In this document: piece by piece, positions 36,061 to 48,550 of the stretch
Numbering within the stretch: position 1 is the first letter of the stretch
How the letters are laid out: every line of letters begins with the position of its first letter
Assembly: GCA_014706295.1 (NCBI GenBank)
Contig: JACSVZ010000006.1
Coordinates: 24,548,629 to 24,612,628, forward strand
Reading direction: 5' to 3'
Origin: Lycocorax pyrrhopterus obiensis
Lineage: Eukaryota; Chordata; Aves; Passeriformes; Paradisaeidae
Length of the DNA stretch: 64,000 nucleotides
Notes under the pieces: model-generated
Databases searched by the model: none
What the model saw: only the letters and a program-made list of their open reading frames with translations
What the model was told of the DNA's origin: nothing
Program-made: the position numbers and the translations under genes

Positions 36061-39000
36061 CACACCGCTGAAAATCCTGAAAAGCAGGAGGGAGCTGGAG
36101 TTCCCAGTCTCCCTGTTCATGTATCTCCTTGGTATAAATTTTCTCCTGCTGAGACACTAAAGCTGACAGCGTCGGCAGCTCTGAAGCTGGGGACATGACT
36201 TGCCAATTATGTCAGAAGCATAAGCCCCTTCTCTGCCTATCTGAAGTAATTGTGGTTGTATTTCAGAACACTACCAGAAATTTTGTTTTCTAATATCACA
36301 ATACTGTTTAAATGCAAATGGGTATGAATATTTCCTGTATCTGTCTGTAAAAAGTAGCAGAGAAATAGTTCTTTTTTCCTTGAAATAAATATAATTCTCT
36401 TCACAACCAATTTTTATGACTAAGCCATTCCTATGATGGCTTCTGGATCGCATAGAGCAAAAATCCTTGGTTTGTCTAATATATTATTAGGGAGTGCAAC
36501 GATCATTGTATGCCAGACCGGGTTTCCATCCCCATGTGCAATGTAATGGAGCTCAGCCAAAGGTTTTACACAGGTCTCTCCTCATTTTCCACTGTTTCAG
36601 CATGGGTATTTTTCCTCCATTTCCATACTTACACACTCCACTGGCCTTCCAGCCTCCTCTGAAAGGTCACGTTGTGCTAAATTAGCCACAGAACCCATTC
36701 TCAGGCAGGGCTTGCTGACGTCTATTGCAAAAGGGCAGGCCTGGTTAACAAACCTGATGGATGTCCTTGTGAGCATTGTGTCAGAGAGGATATGGGTGAA
36801 GAGTCAGATATAATGTACTCAGTCTTTACAATATTTCCAAGCACAGTTTCTCAGGTAGAGCTCAGGTAGTAAGATTGCAAAGTGCAAGTCATTATTCAGC
36901 CTGATGAAGAATAAGCTCATTAAAGTTTAGAGAGAAAGGTGGGAAAGAATAAAGAATCAGGTGGAAGTTTGTTAAGAGGAGAGCTTTTGGGGTGGTTAAG
37001 TGCACTTTCATCTTTCTTTACTTGTGGGTGACCTGGAAAAGTCAACACATAGCAGGACATGCACAGCTTACAAACCGATGGGGCTAGCTAGTACCACAGA
37101 CAAAATAAAGTGAAATACAGCAGCAAAACCAACCATCTTCCAAAGAAGACAGAGGCTGCAAAGTGATGTTAAGGAAAGTTTCTTGTGTCGTAGTACAAGC
37201 AAAGGTTTTTAGGGTGGATACCATGCTGTATACCACTCCAGCCTCTGGAGGATATATCGCTACAATCCCCAAAAGTCTGGGGAGATGAGAAAGAGAGGTC
37301 TGCACTTTCACTGGAGAAGTCATGATACTCTCTTTCTCTCTGATCAGCTGATGATCAGTGCAGACACTCCAGAAATCATTGGACTATTTGAATTCAAAGT
37401 CTTCTTCTAGGATTGGACAAAGATTGTGAAAACTCTCCTGAACGTTGCCTTCATATTCTCCTCCATACACACTGCTCTGTGACTCCCAAATGGACATAGC
37501 CCACTGAAGAAAACGATGGACTGGATTGCTTGTATAGATCATTCGTTGTAGTAATGTCCCTTGTATTGATAGAGATAAATCCCAGTGAGCTGCAGGTATC
37601 TGAGGTAGAAACTTCCAGTGTATTTTCCTAGTATTAGCAAGTCTGGAAAACTAATTATTGAACAGTGTTGCACTGAAATCCACTGGAGAACAGGAAAAAT
37701 TGTAATGACATGGAGGATGAAGTGATTATGAAAAGCAGGTTTTTGCTTGTTACAGAAAATTCAGAGTTAGAAGGACAACTGGATCACTACTGGGATGGGC
37801 ATAGCATCCCTTCACCACTTGCTCTGTACCTTCAGAAGGGCTTTGATCTGTGACCACACTCCATGGGACAGTGGTTCATCTGATGCCATTGATCATGTCA
37901 CAGTTAAAAGAAGTGGTTTCCAGAGCGGATGTCTGAACAGACACACTGAATTAAAAAGGAAAGTGTTCAGGTCTGTGAGCTTTTAACTGGAACCTGGATT
38001 TGGTCAGTACTTAGGATATTTTTTTTTTATTGTTCACATGTTCTTGTAGAAATCAGCTGTAAAGCACTGAGGTCAGACAAGTCTGTTACTAGACTATTCA
38101 GGACATTTTAGGATTTGCTTCTGTTGGACTTGAAATACATATTTGACACAGACTTGGAATGATCAGTAAATAGACTTTTAAATATCTAAACTTCTGGAAG
38201 TGATATACAATTTTTGAGTCAAAAAAGACTTAGCTGTCTCATTTCCAAAAACTGTAGATATGGAATGTCTTGACTTCACAATACACTAAACACTGGGAAG
38301 CTTACCAACAAAACTGCTATTAAATGTATTACTTTTTGAGACTGAATCAATAACAGAAGAAAATAAATTTATAGGCTTCTATGCTGGCAGTCCAACCAGC
38401 ATGTACTGGACATCTGTCATCTGTCCAACCTTCCAGTGCACTGCATGGCCTCAAAATTATTCTTGTTATGATGAGCAAGATCTTGATCCTTGTAAAGGAT
38501 CCATAAATGCAGTCAGTGTTCTTGAGACACTGGCCTCGTCCCTTGCATGGGAAAGGGCATAGCAAAGAAGCTGTGGTATTACTGCAGTGAGTATGTGTAT
38601 ACAGACTATGTAGTACTAGAGGGAATCAAGACTTTAGCTATAGATTAAAAAAACTCACAGGCCTCTGAGGAAGGGCTTAGACATCAAGCTCCAAAACCAA
38701 GATTCTCCAAATCTCTCTTTGGTGTACCCTTGCATCAAAGGCAGCAAGAGCCTCTCCTTAATGAAAATTTGACTAATTCTCTGCCTTGGCCACGTGCCTC
38801 AGCATCTCAGGATTGACAGGACCTGACAGTTACTTACTACTTGTGTCCTATGGGACCCATAAAATAAGGGTTCCATTGCCTGTCCCACCTGCATGGCTTC
38901 ATGCAGTAGGTGTTTCATGAGCATGCCTGGTGCCTCAGCTCCTACACAAACTACACGTGAGCAGATGCTGCTTTGTTACAAATTGTGCCTGCAGGAGGCA

Positions 39001-39142
39001 GTGGTGGGAAATATACTTTGAAATAGATAGCCATAAGATAGTGAGAACAAGTTGCTGGAGCAGGAGTAGAACACAGGCTTGCTGATTCTCTACTTGCTGT
39101 ACCAAATACTACTGTGTTCTTCAGCATGATGCTTGACTTCCA
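36061..39142. other. Intron 1 segment, nothing recognised
   Basis: AT-rich intronic sequence between the GC-rich block and the pyrimidine tract. No exon, transposon or notable repeat was seen. Confidence 0.6.
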
Positions 39143-39628
39143 TTTCCCTTCCCCTTCCCTTCCCTTCCCTTCCCTTCCCTTCCCTTCCCTTCCCTTCCCT
39201 TCCCTTCCCTTCCCTTCCCTTCCCTTCCCTTCCCTTCCCTTCCCTTCCCTTCCCTTCCCTTCCCTTCCCTTCCCTTCCCTTCCCTTCCCTTCCCTTCCCT
39301 TCCCTTCCCTTCCCTTCCCTTCCCTTCCCTTCCCTTCCCTTCCCTTCCCTTCCCTTCCCTTCCCTTCCCTTCCCTTCCCTTCCCTTCCCTTCCCTTCCCT
39401 TCCCTTCCCTTCCCTTCCCTTCCCTTCCCTTCCCTTCCCTTCCCTTCCCTCCCCTCCCCCTCCCCCCTCCCCCCTCCCCCTCCCCCTTCCCCTTCCCCTT
39501 CCCCTTCCCCTTCCCCTTCCCCTTCCCCTTCCCTTCCCTTCCCTTCCCTTCCCTTCCCTTCCCTTCCCTTCCCTTCCCTTCCCTTCCCTTCCCTTCCCTT
39601 CCCTTCCCTTCCCTTCCCTTTTTCTCTT
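39143..39628. repeat. 486-nt homopyrimidine tract, CCCTT-based, in intron 1
   Basis: This is an uninterrupted pyrimidine tract with internal zoning. It has 59 perfect copies of the TCCCT unit at 39156-39450, a C-rich core of C4-C6 runs split by single T's at 39451-39488, seven CCCCTT hexamers at 39489-39530, and 18 copies of CCCTT at 39531-39620. The - strand has many G3-G6 runs. The unit is the same pentamer as at 31081-31350, on the same strand. Reading frames crossing it are artefacts. Confidence 0.98.
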
Positions 39629-42302
39629 AAGCACTATAGTGATCACATTGTTCCAGCATAGAAGCATCCTAGAAAAGCTTGTAGCCTGTGACTTGCTTGT
39701 TAGGGAAAAGAGGTAGAGAGGAGACTGAACCAGGTATTCAAGGCATGAGAGATTGCAAATTATCATGTTCTGCTGCCTTGTTTCATTCTCTCTCTTTAAG
39801 TCTAAAAATAGATTCGGTTTCTTTTTGAAAGAATGAATGCAAATGCCAAATGGAAAAAGGCTTCCTGGTTGTACTAAGTGGGATTCCTAAGTCATATTGG
39901 CCTCAGGAAATTCTCTGAGCTGAAAATTGTCATAAAATGAAACAGTATTAGTAGGAAATGCCATATATGCTTTCCAGACTCTTACTTTTAATTATCTGTC
40001 TGGTAGATGGCCTGGAATACCAGATGAGCACTGGGTCTGAGCCTATGTGCTGCTCTGGGACTCTTACACAATGTCCCTTTGGGGGGCTGCTCAATAAGGT
40101 GCTCAGCCTTTGAATTGACATGGAAAATGCTTCATCTTGCTTCAAACTAACTTGACAGAGTCATATTACACAAGCAGCCTATCAAAAAAATCTTAGGATG
40201 CTAGCGCATAATTTTTTTCTACTTATTCTAAGAGTAGGGTTTTTTTTCCTGAATTGGCCTCTTACAACAGAGATGAAAAAGATGAACTGATTAGCCTTAA
40301 GTATTAATTAGTAGCAATAGCTCTTGTCTTTTGCCATCTGTGAAGCTCAATTTGGTAACTCAGGGGGAAAATAAGGAGAAAATATCTTTTGAAGTATTCT
40401 TAAAACTAGGACTATCAAGAAAATTTGGGGCTATTCACTTTTCTTTGACATGGTACAACAGGCTGCATGCTAGTTCATTGCCCCAAATCTTTGCATGCCT
40501 TTGACACAGCAAATACAAATTTTGTAGAACACATAAAGATGAAATAAATTGCCTATCTGCTTAATTCCTAGCATCATAGTTCGTCATTGACCCTTAATTT
40601 TGTGTACAAATAAATTACTCTGCAGCCAAATATTTAAGTGTCCTCATTGCACTTGAGTGTCTTAGGTGAAGTATGTTTTACTTAAAACTTTACAAACATG
40701 GAAGGAAATATTTGGCTACATTGGACTAATTTGTCACCAGAGTGCACAGCTGTGCAATTGCAAAAATATGGTAATAATGAAGATGAAAAAACAGCTCCTT
40801 TACTAAAGCTTACAAAAATTTTCTAACAAGTTAAGTGCATTAAAATCCCATTATTTAGTTTACAGATCTCAAAACTGTTTCAGTTCTGAACTAGGATTTG
40901 CAAATAGACTAGTAGGCTTACACAAGCTAGAAAATATAAACGTATATGTGCCACAGGTGTTGTGTTTCTAGACTGCTCTGGTCTGTCAACAGCTTGCTGT
41001 GATATTTATCTACTAGGGTTGGCAGTTTATTACATACTGCACCAAAACAAGGTACATGATTAACAGCTTGAAAGAAAGAAATGGTCAAAGACACCATATT
41101 TTTTTTTGGCTAGAACTTTAGCCTGTGGCTGCAATGTTTGGTGGCACCATAATTTTGTAGCTGAAATATAATAAAACATTCTTCAGAATGGAATTTGCTA
41201 CCAGAGAGAAAAGGGTACAGCTTTCATGCATGAAAATCTTTCTAATTGCTGCAACACCCATTGCAAGGTAGTACAAAACATGAAAATCAAACCTCAATGA
41301 ATTTTTCAAAAGCTTGTAAGACGAATAATAAATAGGACTGCATCCCCAGCCTGTTGATTTTGAAAAGAAGCTGGAAAGTTACAGCTCCCCATCCAAACAG
41401 GCAATCTTGTGGTTCTGCTTGATGCAGAAGTTATATTGTGGAGAAGCTGCCCCAGCACGACTCTTTATAGCGTCCATCATAGAAAGCAACAGAAATGGTC
41501 ACAGATGAGCAGCTGGAGTCACTGAGAGAGAGACTCATTTCATGCATGGCAAGAAAGAAGACAGAAAAAACTTCACTCATTGCTAGTATGAATTGTGGAA
41601 AGCATTTTAACAGCCTTAGTACCATTTTGCTTTGGAATTTTATCTAGAGACACCATCCATCAATGTCAAACGAGTATGTCTTCTATACTGCAGTAAAACC
41701 ACACACAGACTGGAGTCTTTCTTGAAAGACTCCATTCTTTCTCCATTTCTCAAAAAGAAATATAAAAAGACTTACTGGCCAGTATTTGCACACGTTTATA
41801 ACACCATGCAGTGTTATGAGCTGCATTGACAAATCAGCCAATGCTGGTACAAAGACAAAGAATAGTTTCTTTGGAATTCACTCTCAGTACCCTTGTTTTG
41901 AATATTACTGATTGCTAATCATCTAAAAAGCTTTAAAACTATTGGGAGTTGTCAGGAGTCATACACTGTTATTTAAGAAAAATCTGTTTCTCCTTGCAAA
42001 TTCTGTAAGACAGAAAGAACTCAGTCTCTAAAGAACTTACAGCCTTTTAAAGAAAATGTGATATTTTCCTGCCCAGCTCCTCATGCCTTGCTATTGGTTT
42101 ACTATACCTAAATGCAAAGGACTCTCCCTCCTAGCCCTACAGGCAACTGTGAAACATTTCATTGTTGTTCAAGTGGAGAATATCCTAAGAGGCAGACTGA
42201 TAGACACAGTGAAAAAGGAGAGCTTTAAGAATTATTGCTTCTTTCCACCTGTCACAGGTCATAATCTGTACCTTGAGAACTTCCCTTTCCAGGTGTTAGC
42301 TG
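39629..42302. other. Intron 1 segment, nothing recognised
   Basis: AT-rich intronic sequence. A 14-bp perfect palindrome TGCACAGCTGTGCA at 40743-40756, containing the E-box CAGCTG, is the only small feature seen. Confidence 0.6.
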
Positions 42303-42783
42303 ATGAGGTCTCTGGTGAGACCCCTCCTGCAGTGCTGTGTCCAGCTCTGGAAGTCTCGATATGGGAGGGTTATTGTCCTGTTGGAGCAAGTCCAGAGAAA
42401 GGCCACCAAGTGGATCACGCCCCTCTTATGAAGAAAGGCTGAGAGAATTGGGTTTGTTCAGCTTGGAAAAGAGAAGGCTTTGGAGTGATCTAATTGTGGA
42501 CTTCCAGTCCAAAGGGAACTTGGAGGAAAGATGGGGCAAGACTCTTTACAAGAGCATGTAGTGACAGACAAGGGGGAATGGGTTCAAATTCAAAGACAGT
42601 AAGTTTAGATTAGATCTTAGGAAAAAATTATTTACTGTGAGGGTGGTGAGGCACTGGAACAGGTTGCCCAGGGAAGTTGTGGATGCCACAGCCCTGGAAG
42701 TGTTCAAGGCCTGGTTGGATGAGTCTCTGAGTAACCTGGTCTAGTTGAAAGTGTCCTGCCATTGCCTTCTATGATTCTATGAT
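42303..42783 (+). mobile_element. CR1 LINE fragment, 3' end, sense
   Basis: This is the longest CR1 piece in the window (about 480 bp). Conserved CR1 blocks appear in order: GAGACCCCTCCTGCAGTG, CAGCTTGGAAAAGAGAAGGC, AGACAAGGGGGAATGG, GAGGGTGGTGAGGCACTGG, AACCTGGTCTAG and the tail TTCTATGATTCTATGATGG. It is 5'-truncated and lacks an intact reverse-transcriptase frame. It lies in the same orientation as GRXCR1. Confidence 0.96.
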
Positions 42784-45391
42784 GGTTTCAATCAGATTCA
42801 CTCATGCAGTGGGTAAATCTGGTTGTTCTTTCAAATCCCACAATGGTTCAAAAATATAAGCACCTACTCAGACCGTCCAAGTTCAAACTTAAACTGTCAA
42901 AAGGATTTAAAAGGCTCAATTTCTAAATGACTTGTTCAGGAAATAGATTCTGTTCATGTAAGTGTCTGCAAAATGTTGCCATGGCAGCTAGTGTTGTATC
43001 TGCTGGGTGGTCAAGCCTTTTGCAAACTGGTCTGCTTGGTGGATGATGTTCTTGTGCATCCTCATGTGGAAGATTGTGGGAAAGAAGGACACTTTTACTG
43101 GCCAATATTTGGAGCTGCATGGAGGTAACTAATACTATAGGAGTTTTTTTAGCTGCTCCTGACTGGGAGCAGACTTGAATCATGTAGTTCCTTCACCCAG
43201 GTGGTTTCATCATCAGCTGCTCCAGCAGTTCTCTTTTGAAGACACAATAGATAAGGGCATGAGGTTTCCAAAATGGAGAGCTGTCTAGTGAACCTTCTGA
43301 CCTGTTTTTTATGCTGTCTCAATTCTCATTTTGGCAGAAGGTTATTCAGCTTGCAGAAATGCAATCAAATATGGAGTTTCAGCATTGTTTGAAGACATGA
43401 TAAGAAATTAGAATAAATGTTGTTATTGATTTTTCTTGCTGCACGGTATTAAATGATATCTATGCAAAGAAGCCATTGAAATGTTGTTCCAAAAGAAAAG
43501 CAGACAGATGATTTAATAATCTCAGCTTCTTCATTTGTAGTCTTATTGCTTGAACAGAACACATTTAACTCTATGGCATGACATAGACTATAGCCCCATT
43601 GTAAGAACATTATTATATGAAAAGTGTGATTATATAAACATTAGTTTCTGTTTTATTTAAAAAATACACACCTCTGGGTGAAACCCTGAATCAGACTAGA
43701 ATGTAAAGCTGCTTACACTGGCCTTGCTGAAACATTAGTTCAACTGCAGATATGACGTATACAGAATAACTAACTTGGTGGCTACTTTGACCAACAGGTT
43801 CAGGAGCTGGTATAAACCATACAACCTGCTATATTCTGATTTTCAGACATTATACCTACATGGTTAAAAACCAAAAGAAAACAGAAGCTTACACCTTAGT
43901 GTTTTTCCAGCAATGAAGTCTATAATTCTGCTTCATGCAGTTGACTTGTATTTTGCTCACATGGAACTGGTGGATGAGTCACTTGTCCCCTTTCATACAT
44001 CAAGGCTAGCAGCCACAGTATAGGCTATTCTGGGGTAGAGCTGCTTTATGTATGCTGTCTAGGAGTTGTATCTGCATAAAAATCTCAAGCTCTCTGCCTG
44101 TTTTGCAAAGCTATTGCTTAAAAACGAAATGAAGCACTTTAAGTGTGCAATGTAGATGGATCTTTAATTTAAAAAATGGATATTGAGTACATAAGTAATA
44201 ATTAACTACTCAGGGTTTGAAGATGAAGCTACCAAATATCTAGGTATTATTAAGTAATGAGATAGCTGAGAGCATAGTTCCAATTAGGTTAAGTAATATA
44301 GCAGGGAAACAAGGCCCTTCATCACTCAGTGCTAATGCAGAACAAAGTAGTGCTATAACTACAAGATACTCCTTTGTATCACTTCCATATATTGAGTGAT
44401 AGGGCCCTCTGAGAGGTAAGGACTGAATCAGCACTTTGGTGCACCAATCCCACTGTAACTTTTATCTTTGCCTCGTTCAAAGGCCTGTGCAGAATTCATT
44501 ACCAGTTGCTGAGTGCTTTGTGACCCCAGGTGAGATAATGCTCCATGTCCGTCTGACAAATGGTTGTCCTTTTCCTCAACTGTGTAGTGAAAATGACAAC
44601 TCCAACCTTTACAGAATAGCCTGTTTTTATCTCCACCCACGAGTAACATTTTCAGCTAGACTTCAAGTTGTATAAAGTGTCAGGAAAGAAAAAGTACATC
44701 ATTTGTCAGATGTTTGGAACTGAAGATTAAGGGAGAGTGGTGATTTCCCTGATTTGCTCAACATTCCTTGAGAGTTTCAAGATTTTAGCTCATCTTGTTT
44801 CAGCTTCCATTTGTAGAAATACAGTAAAAGATAAAATAACTTTTGATAGAAAGCTTGTTATCTGCTGAACATGAAAACTCCATGTATCCCAAAACAAAAC
44901 CAGAATTTGTTTAACCCTTTCTTCTCATTTTATTGCTTAGGAAGGTAAATTGTGAAGAATTGATAGTAAGTTTTCAATTTTCTCTGCTGATGATTGCAGT
45001 TGAGAATACTTTAATTTATGTTATTACCTTCTTTAGTTGTTTTTTGAGTGAGGAGTTCTGTTATATACGACAGACTGACTCTAGGCTGTAATTAGTCCGT
45101 GAAAGTCTGAAACATTTCTCAATGAAAATGCAATATATTTTTGACTGAGCTAAGTGTAACTGATTAGGGCTTTCCTGAATACCAGTTTTACTTGCTGATT
45201 CTCTCTAGCACTAGGAAAATCACCAGTTGCAACACTGCTGCAAATATAAATAAGTAATGGACTATTGTGCTGTTTCCTATGATAGTTTGGTGATGCTATA
45301 ATGATTTTTTGCCTTTTCTTTTAAACCCCTTTATACCTGTTTACAACTTCTGTATTCTTTAGTGCTTTTTGCCTACATTCTTGGACTTGTT
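42784..45391. other. Intron 1 segment, nothing recognised
   Basis: AT-rich intronic sequence between a CR1 and a putative LTR. No gene or strong repeat was seen. Confidence 0.6.
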
Positions 45392-45713
45392 TGTTAAGCT
45401 AGGAGACGAAACATTTTAGAAGTTTCGTATTAGGAAGCAATATGCTTCAGACCCCAAGGTCCTCTCCAGAACACATTTTGTAAACTAAGACAGAACCATC
45501 CAGGAGAAGGTTCCTTGGGGAGAGGGGCTCACTCAAGCCTCTCATTAGAGAATTTATGATAAATATGCTAATTAGTAAGACCTATAATGTTAAACCAAAT
45601 CTTTTGAGTGCATGCATTGCAGTGTGCATAAAGGTGCATTAAACCTGGACGTAGTGGACCTAAAGATCCTTAAAATAAATACCAAGGTAAAATACCTTTT
45701 TCCCTTCTAACCA
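45392..45713 (+). mobile_element. Probable solo LTR (endogenous retrovirus), sense
   Basis: The segment opens TGTTAAGC and closes CTAACCA (TG...CA ends), is flanked by TGTT on both sides (45388-45391 and 45714-45717, a possible 4-bp target duplication), and holds AATAAA at 45674-45679 in an AAAATAAATACC context typical of avian LTRs. It has no internal viral genes. Boundaries are judged by eye and the family is unknown. The TGTT duplication could be chance. Confidence 0.5.
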
Positions 45714-45717
45714 TGTT

Positions 45718-48440
45718 TGACTCTTGATTTTAAGACCAGGAAAAGGCATCACTGGTATATTGAAAGTAAGTCTTGGGAAAACAGGTCCACTTACCACACA
45801 AAGCATAGCTGAAAAAGTAGAAGAGCCATGTAATATCATAAGTAGGATCTCACCAGTTTTATTCTCTAGTCAGAAATGTGATGAATGGCATTTGTAAGAA
45901 GCTCAACAGACTAGAATACAGTTTTCATAGACCTCTAATGCCTGTTAATTAACTAAACTAACTGACATTTGGGAACTATAAAGGGGATGGCTGCATGAGT
46001 TAACTGCACCTGGCAATGTTTAAATGTAAAATGAGTCAGAGATCCCTGTATGTATGTATTATTATTATTATTATGTTATTATTAGCATTTATCAGTCTCT
46101 CCAGCAGTCTAAGGACACCAAGGGAATACTTTAGAAAGAATGAGTAGGGAAAGAGAAGAGCAAAGAGAAAGATGGAAGGGATAGAAATCTTGTTTTTTCT
46201 AAACTTCATCTGCCTGGCAGAAAACACTATACAGGGTATTCCAAAGCTGCTGCCAAGTTAAAAAGAAATGGGCCAGAGTAGGCATTGTAATTTTCATTAC
46301 AGCCATTTGCTGCTGATCACACAAGTCTGTTGTCTGAAGTATGAAATGTTCTACTGAGTGAAGCAGCAGCGATTACAGACAGATGGGGTCAGGGTTCACA
46401 AACAAGGACTCACTCAGAGCCATGCTGTTTGCTCACTTTTTCACATGGTCTGAGATAGCAAACACTTTCATCTTTATCTGTCTATCCTCAGCAAGTCCTG
46501 TTCTAGTTCACTCCTGACTAAAGGCATCCTTACTTACAGAATATTCTCAAAGAGGACATGAGCTGGCCAGTGATTGTCCCCAGACAACATAGGTTCAAAC
46601 ATCTAGCATACTGTGATAAATAAGAAGCAAAATGAAAAGCTGCTCATGACAAGAGCAAATAGGATTTGAACTCCACAACTACCGCTTCAAGCACAGGTAT
46701 TGTGTCTGTTTTTTAACAGTTCAGGGTGTCAAAATGGGAAATGGTACATAAATAAACAGTAGAATTACCACCAAAGTCTGAGTATGTAGTAGGATTAAAC
46801 ATTCCCTTCCAAGAGAATTAAACATATTTTAAAAATCCTATTAAAATTATTAGAAAGAAATCCACAAAGTAACTTAACATGTGAATTGGCAGTATCAAAA
46901 ATAACTATGCCAGAAAGATAACTAGTCATTTATTCAAATATTTCATACATACATCCAAATATAAGCAATTCTAGAGGTGTTTAAAAGTCCTTTTTGGTCA
47001 AGTGACCAAACACTAAGTGCTAAACAGAACACTTTCAAGTGGACCTACATGGTCCCTCCTTTTATTTCCAACCCTCCTTGTTTTGAGTAGAGCCCAGAAA
47101 ACAGAAAGGCCCAGAAGGAAAAAAAAAAAGAAGGAAAAATTGAACAATATTTTTTAAACTCGAGAAAATTTCAATTTTATCAAAGTTCGATTTTCATTTT
47201 ACTCAGTCTATGTATTCCTGTTGCTAGCGATAAAAGATAGAAGTGAAATAAACACTGATCAACTGTTGAATAATAATTATTTTTCATATTCCCACATCTA
47301 ACTGTTATCACCAAGAGGTAACTCATAACTGTTAAGCAGCAGGAAATTAAATGATGCAATCTAGAACAAATCTTCTAAGAATGGAGACTTATTCTCAGAT
47401 TTCTGGGATAGCAATTTGTTTAGAATTGTGTAATTAATACTAACATTCTTCTCATGACCCATCTGTGACCCATTGTTTCATTTCTCTGGTCTTCTACACT
47501 ATTTACAGGCACAGCTTCAGGTAGGCAGATGCTATGCAGCTCAAGCCATACATTTTTAATTTACTGATAGCAGCATTTGCTTAGGTGACATGCTGTAGAC
47601 TTTTTTCCCCCTCTTTTACTGTAATTAGTTTCTGTTTGCAAGGTACATTGAAATAACAGTGATATTCCAATTTGCCTGTTCTCTAACCATGTGTTGTCTG
47701 TTAGTAGATACAGAAAATGTGTAGGAATGATAAACTGTGAACGATTTTTACTTTCACATTTAGTTCGACTTCCTCATTTTCCAGCCACTTTAAAGTGCCT
47801 GTGTCTTACACATGTCCAAGGCGCATTTCATAAACTATAATGCTGCTGTTCTGTGAGCAAAGTCTTCAGAACTTTCTCCAGATAAACAGCCAAAAATAGC
47901 CGAATTAGAAATTCAGCTCTCTGCTTGTCCTTTCTCACTGATGTAACAAAGTCATAAACCCTCATTGGGGTAATTGAAAAGCTGGGTCCCCTTAGTTTCA
48001 CTTAGATCAGACATGTTACTGTAGCCAAAATGAATCTAACACAAAATGAAACTTCAAGCCAAAATTTAGTCCTAAATTAACATGCCCAAATTCTCACAGG
48101 ATTCATGCAACAACATAATGTTTATGTAGACATCACAACTGTGTCCGGTCCTGTCACAACATCAGCCATATCTGCCAGATATAATAATCTTCTTGCAGAA
48201 GAGGGAACTTTCAGTTTGACCACTGGTACGCAACGCTTAATAGCAGGTTTTCTTCGGACTCGGTGTGAATTTAATTGCAAATTATTTACACATAAACAAG
48301 TACTTCATGACTTTTGTAAATTTTGTATCTGATGATTTTTAAAGGAATTCAACTTACATCAAGTAGCACAGAAGACGAGATAGAAAATGATGGTAAGTGG
48401 ACACTGGTATTTAAAGGGTTACTGGTGGTGGAAGTAAAGC
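45718..48440. other. Intron 1 segment, simple repeats only
   Basis: AT-rich intronic sequence with a short ATT repeat at 46056-46084, preceded by TGTATGTATG. No gene was seen. Confidence 0.6.
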
Positions 48441-48550
48441 TCCTGTCCTGTCCTGTCCTGTCCTGTCCTGTCCTGTCCTGTCCTGTCCTCTCCTCTCCTC
48501 TCCTCTCCTCTCCTCTCCTCTCTTCTCCTCTCCTCTCCTCTCCTCTCCTA
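48441..48550. repeat. Compound TCCTG / TCCTC microsatellite
   Basis: Nine TCCTG units (48441-48485) pass directly into TCCTC units (48486-48545), then a final TCCTA. One TCCTC unit is changed to TCTTC (48521-48525). The two halves differ only at the last base of the unit, suggesting one array in which a variant unit was amplified. Confidence 0.97.

Noticed and set aside
38951..39766. A 271-codon frame on the - strand and 165-200-codon frames on the + strand
   Set aside because: They consist almost entirely of translated CCCTT-type repeat and are products of the simple sequence.
42083..42561. Open frames of 74-119 codons overlapping 42083-42561
   Set aside because: They mostly translate the CR1 3' untranslated end, which is not protein-coding.
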